Below the pieces are notes generated by a model. It had not been told where the DNA came from. It searched no databases and was given only the letters and a program-made list of their open reading frames with translations. From an uncultured Bacteroidota bacterium (GTDB taxonomy: Bacteria > Bacteroidota > Bacteroidia > Bacteroidales > UBA12077): a DNA stretch of 64,000 bases. Numbering within the stretch: position 1 is the first letter of the stretch; each line of letters begins with the position of its first letter. Both the position numbers and the translations under genes were made by a program. Positions 62,728 through 64,000 of the stretch are shown here, piece by piece. Where the stretch lies: NCBI GenBank assembly GCA_913055635.1, contig CAJXLK010000016.1, positions 1 to 64,000 of the forward strand, written 5' to 3'.

Positions 62728-64000
62728 ATGAGTAAAAAAACAGATGTCATTGAACGGGAAGAAGTGGTCGTTCGCTTTGCTGGTGACTCGGGCGATGGCA
62801 TGCAGTTGACCGGGACTTTGTTCTCCGACACTTCAGCTTTTATTGGGAATGATCTGTCCACATTTCCGGATTATCCCTCTGAAATCCGTGCCCCTCAGGG
62901 AACGATTGGGGGTGTCAGCGGCTTTCAGGTCCATTTTGGTCACAAGCAAGTCAATACACCCGGCGACTATGCCGATGTATTGGTAGCCATGAACCCTGCC
63001 GCCCTGAAGGCCAACCTTAAGCTGATTAAATCAGGTGGAACCATTATTGTAGACCAGGATAGTTTCACCGAGAAAAATTTCCGAAAGGCGGGTTACCAAA
63101 CCGATGATCCCATCAAGGAGGATCAACTGGAAGGCTACAACATCATTAAAGCGCCCATTTCGACCCTGACCAAGGAGACCCTCAAGGATGAGGGGCTGGA
63201 TCCCAAGAGCATTTTACGCAGCAAAAATATGTTTGCCCTGGGGATGGTCTATTGGCTTTTTGACCGGCCCCTGAAATATACCGAACAGTTTTTTGAGCGC
63301 AAATTTAAGAAGAAACCCAAGGTCATCGATGCCAACAAGAAGGTGCTGGAGGCCGGATACAACTATGCTGAAACGGTTGAACTGCTCACCCCCACTTACA
63401 GGGTAAGCCCGGCACCGATTGAAAAAGGCATTTATCGAAATATAGACGGCAATAAAGCCACGGCCTGGGGGTTTATTGCCGCATCTGAAAAATCCGGGCT
63501 TCAGCTATTTTGTGGTTCTTATCCCATCACCCCGGCCTCGGAGATACTTCAGGAATTATCTACACGGCGGGATTTTGGCGTGAAGACTTTCCAGGCCGAG
63601 GATGAGATTGCCGGCATTTGCACGGCCATAGGCGCCAGTTTTGCCGGTTCGCTGGGGGTAACCACCACATCGGGACCGGGTTTGGCCCTGAAATCGGAAG
63701 CCCTGGGGCTGGCCGTCATGGCTGAACTGCCCCTGGTGGTGGTAGATGTACAAAGAGGCGGGCCTTCCACCGGTTTGCCGACCAAGCCCGAGCAGTCTGA
63801 CCTGCTGCAAGCCCTTTACGGAAGAAATGGGGAAAGCCCCGTGGTGGTCATCGCCGCCAGTACCCCCTCCAATTGTTTTTATTATGCCTTTACCGCCGCT
63901 AAAATTGCCCTCGAGCATATGGTGCCGGTGGTGTTGATGACCGACGGCTTTTTGGCCAACGGATCGGAACCCTGGAGAATACCTAAGATGGCCGATTACC
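62728..64000 (+). CDS. korA: 2-oxoacid:ferredoxin oxidoreductase, fused gamma-alpha subunit (KorA-like, partial)
   Basis: First 424 residues; the gene continues beyond the window. The N-terminal gamma domain (VVVRFAGDSGDGMQLTGTLF, SEIRAPQGTIGGVSGFQVHF, DVLVAMNPAALKANL) is joined to the alpha (pyrimidine/PP) domain (GSYPITPASEILQEL, FQAEDEIAGICTAIGASFAG, TTSGPGLALKSEALGLAVMA, ELPLVVVDVQRGGPSTGLPT). Enzymes of this type oxidise 2-oxoglutarate, or another 2-oxoacid, with CoA and reduced ferredoxin in anaerobic metabolism; a beta subunit gene is expected next. The substrate is inferred from the fused layout typical of Bacteroidota. Confidence 0.92.
   Translation, partial: MSKKTDVIEREEVVVRFAGDSGDGMQLTGTLFSDTSAFIGNDLSTFPDYPSEIRAPQGTIGGVSGFQVHFGHKQVNTPGDYADVLVAMNPAALKANLKLIKSGGTIIVDQDSFTEKNFRKAGYQTDDPIKEDQLEGYNIIKAPISTLTKETLKDEGLDPKSILRSKNMFALGMVYWLFDRPLKYTEQFFERKFKKKPKVIDANKKVLEAGYNYAETVELLTPTYRVSPAPIEKGIYRNIDGNKATAWGFIAASEKSGLQLFCGSYPITPASEILQELSTRRDFGVKTFQAEDEIAGICTAIGASFAGSLGVTTTSGPGLALKSEALGLAVMAELPLVVVDVQRGGPSTGLPTKPEQSDLLQALYGRNGESPVVVIAASTPSNCFYYAFTAAKIALEHMVPVVLMTDGFLANGSEPWRIPKMADY

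Overview
The window reads as a chromosome segment of an anaerobic or facultative member of the Bacteroidota, probably Bacteroidales/Marinilabiliales-like; the order is an inference. The signs are a PorD-type type IX secretion (T9SS) protein, two proteins with T9SS C-terminal sorting domains, a GSCFA protein, a Bacteroidota-type omega subunit and BamD, an ECF sigma factor paired with a FecR anti-sigma factor, a 2-oxoacid:ferredoxin oxidoreductase, and promoters of the TAnnTTTG (-7) type.

Layout. 1-1.4 kb: relics of IS21-family elements (two different IstB genes) around an integrase fragment. 1.5-16.5 kb: mostly housekeeping genes (tRNA-Pro, trxB, an alpha-oxoamine synthase, and the run bamD-rpoZ-coaBC-porD-recN, then fabI, a DUF819 permease and lepA). 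16.9-22.4 kb: a giant secreted papain-like protease with nine PKD domains. 22.5-31.5 kb: GSCFA protein, lipase-like hydrolase, tRNA-Arg, multi-PAS hybrid kinase, C69 peptidase and small hypothetical proteins. 32-38.4 kb: a complete tripartite RND efflux operon with structured leaders and palindromic arrays. 38.7-46.6 kb: an orphan betaine-binding lipoprotein, a T9SS cargo protein, a beta-helix protein and trehalase. 46.8-52.9 kb: a functional-amyloid locus. 53-64 kb: SUMF1-like protein, DUF4168 protein, DUF362 ferredoxin protein, a chemoreceptor with two zinc-binding CZB domains, an Mla-type lipid transport operon and the start of korA.

The most interesting part is 46.8-52.9 kb. Three secreted proteins made of curlin repeats lie in one apparent operon behind a FecR-type transmembrane anti-sigma factor. 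The periplasmic end of that anti-sigma factor is itself a run of about 12 curlin half-repeats (residues about 374-558), in place of the usual receptor-contact region. A divergent ECF sigma gene starts about 430 bp away. The major amyloid proteins are acidic and the anti-sigma repeats are basic, so an anti-sigma factor that senses amyloid subunits by co-folding with them is a reasonable hypothesis.

A second unexplained signal is a family of about 58-nt hairpins in the sense orientation in the 5' leaders of several envelope-related genes (lipoprotein, fabI, tolC-like, twice before the membrane-fusion gene, and a T9SS cargo gene). One copy has changed both arms of the stem in a compensating way, which points to selection on RNA or cruciform structure. 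Palindromic CCCCGCTTAGCGGGG sequences also occur at three places, including nine 31-bp tandem copies between the membrane-fusion and pump genes.
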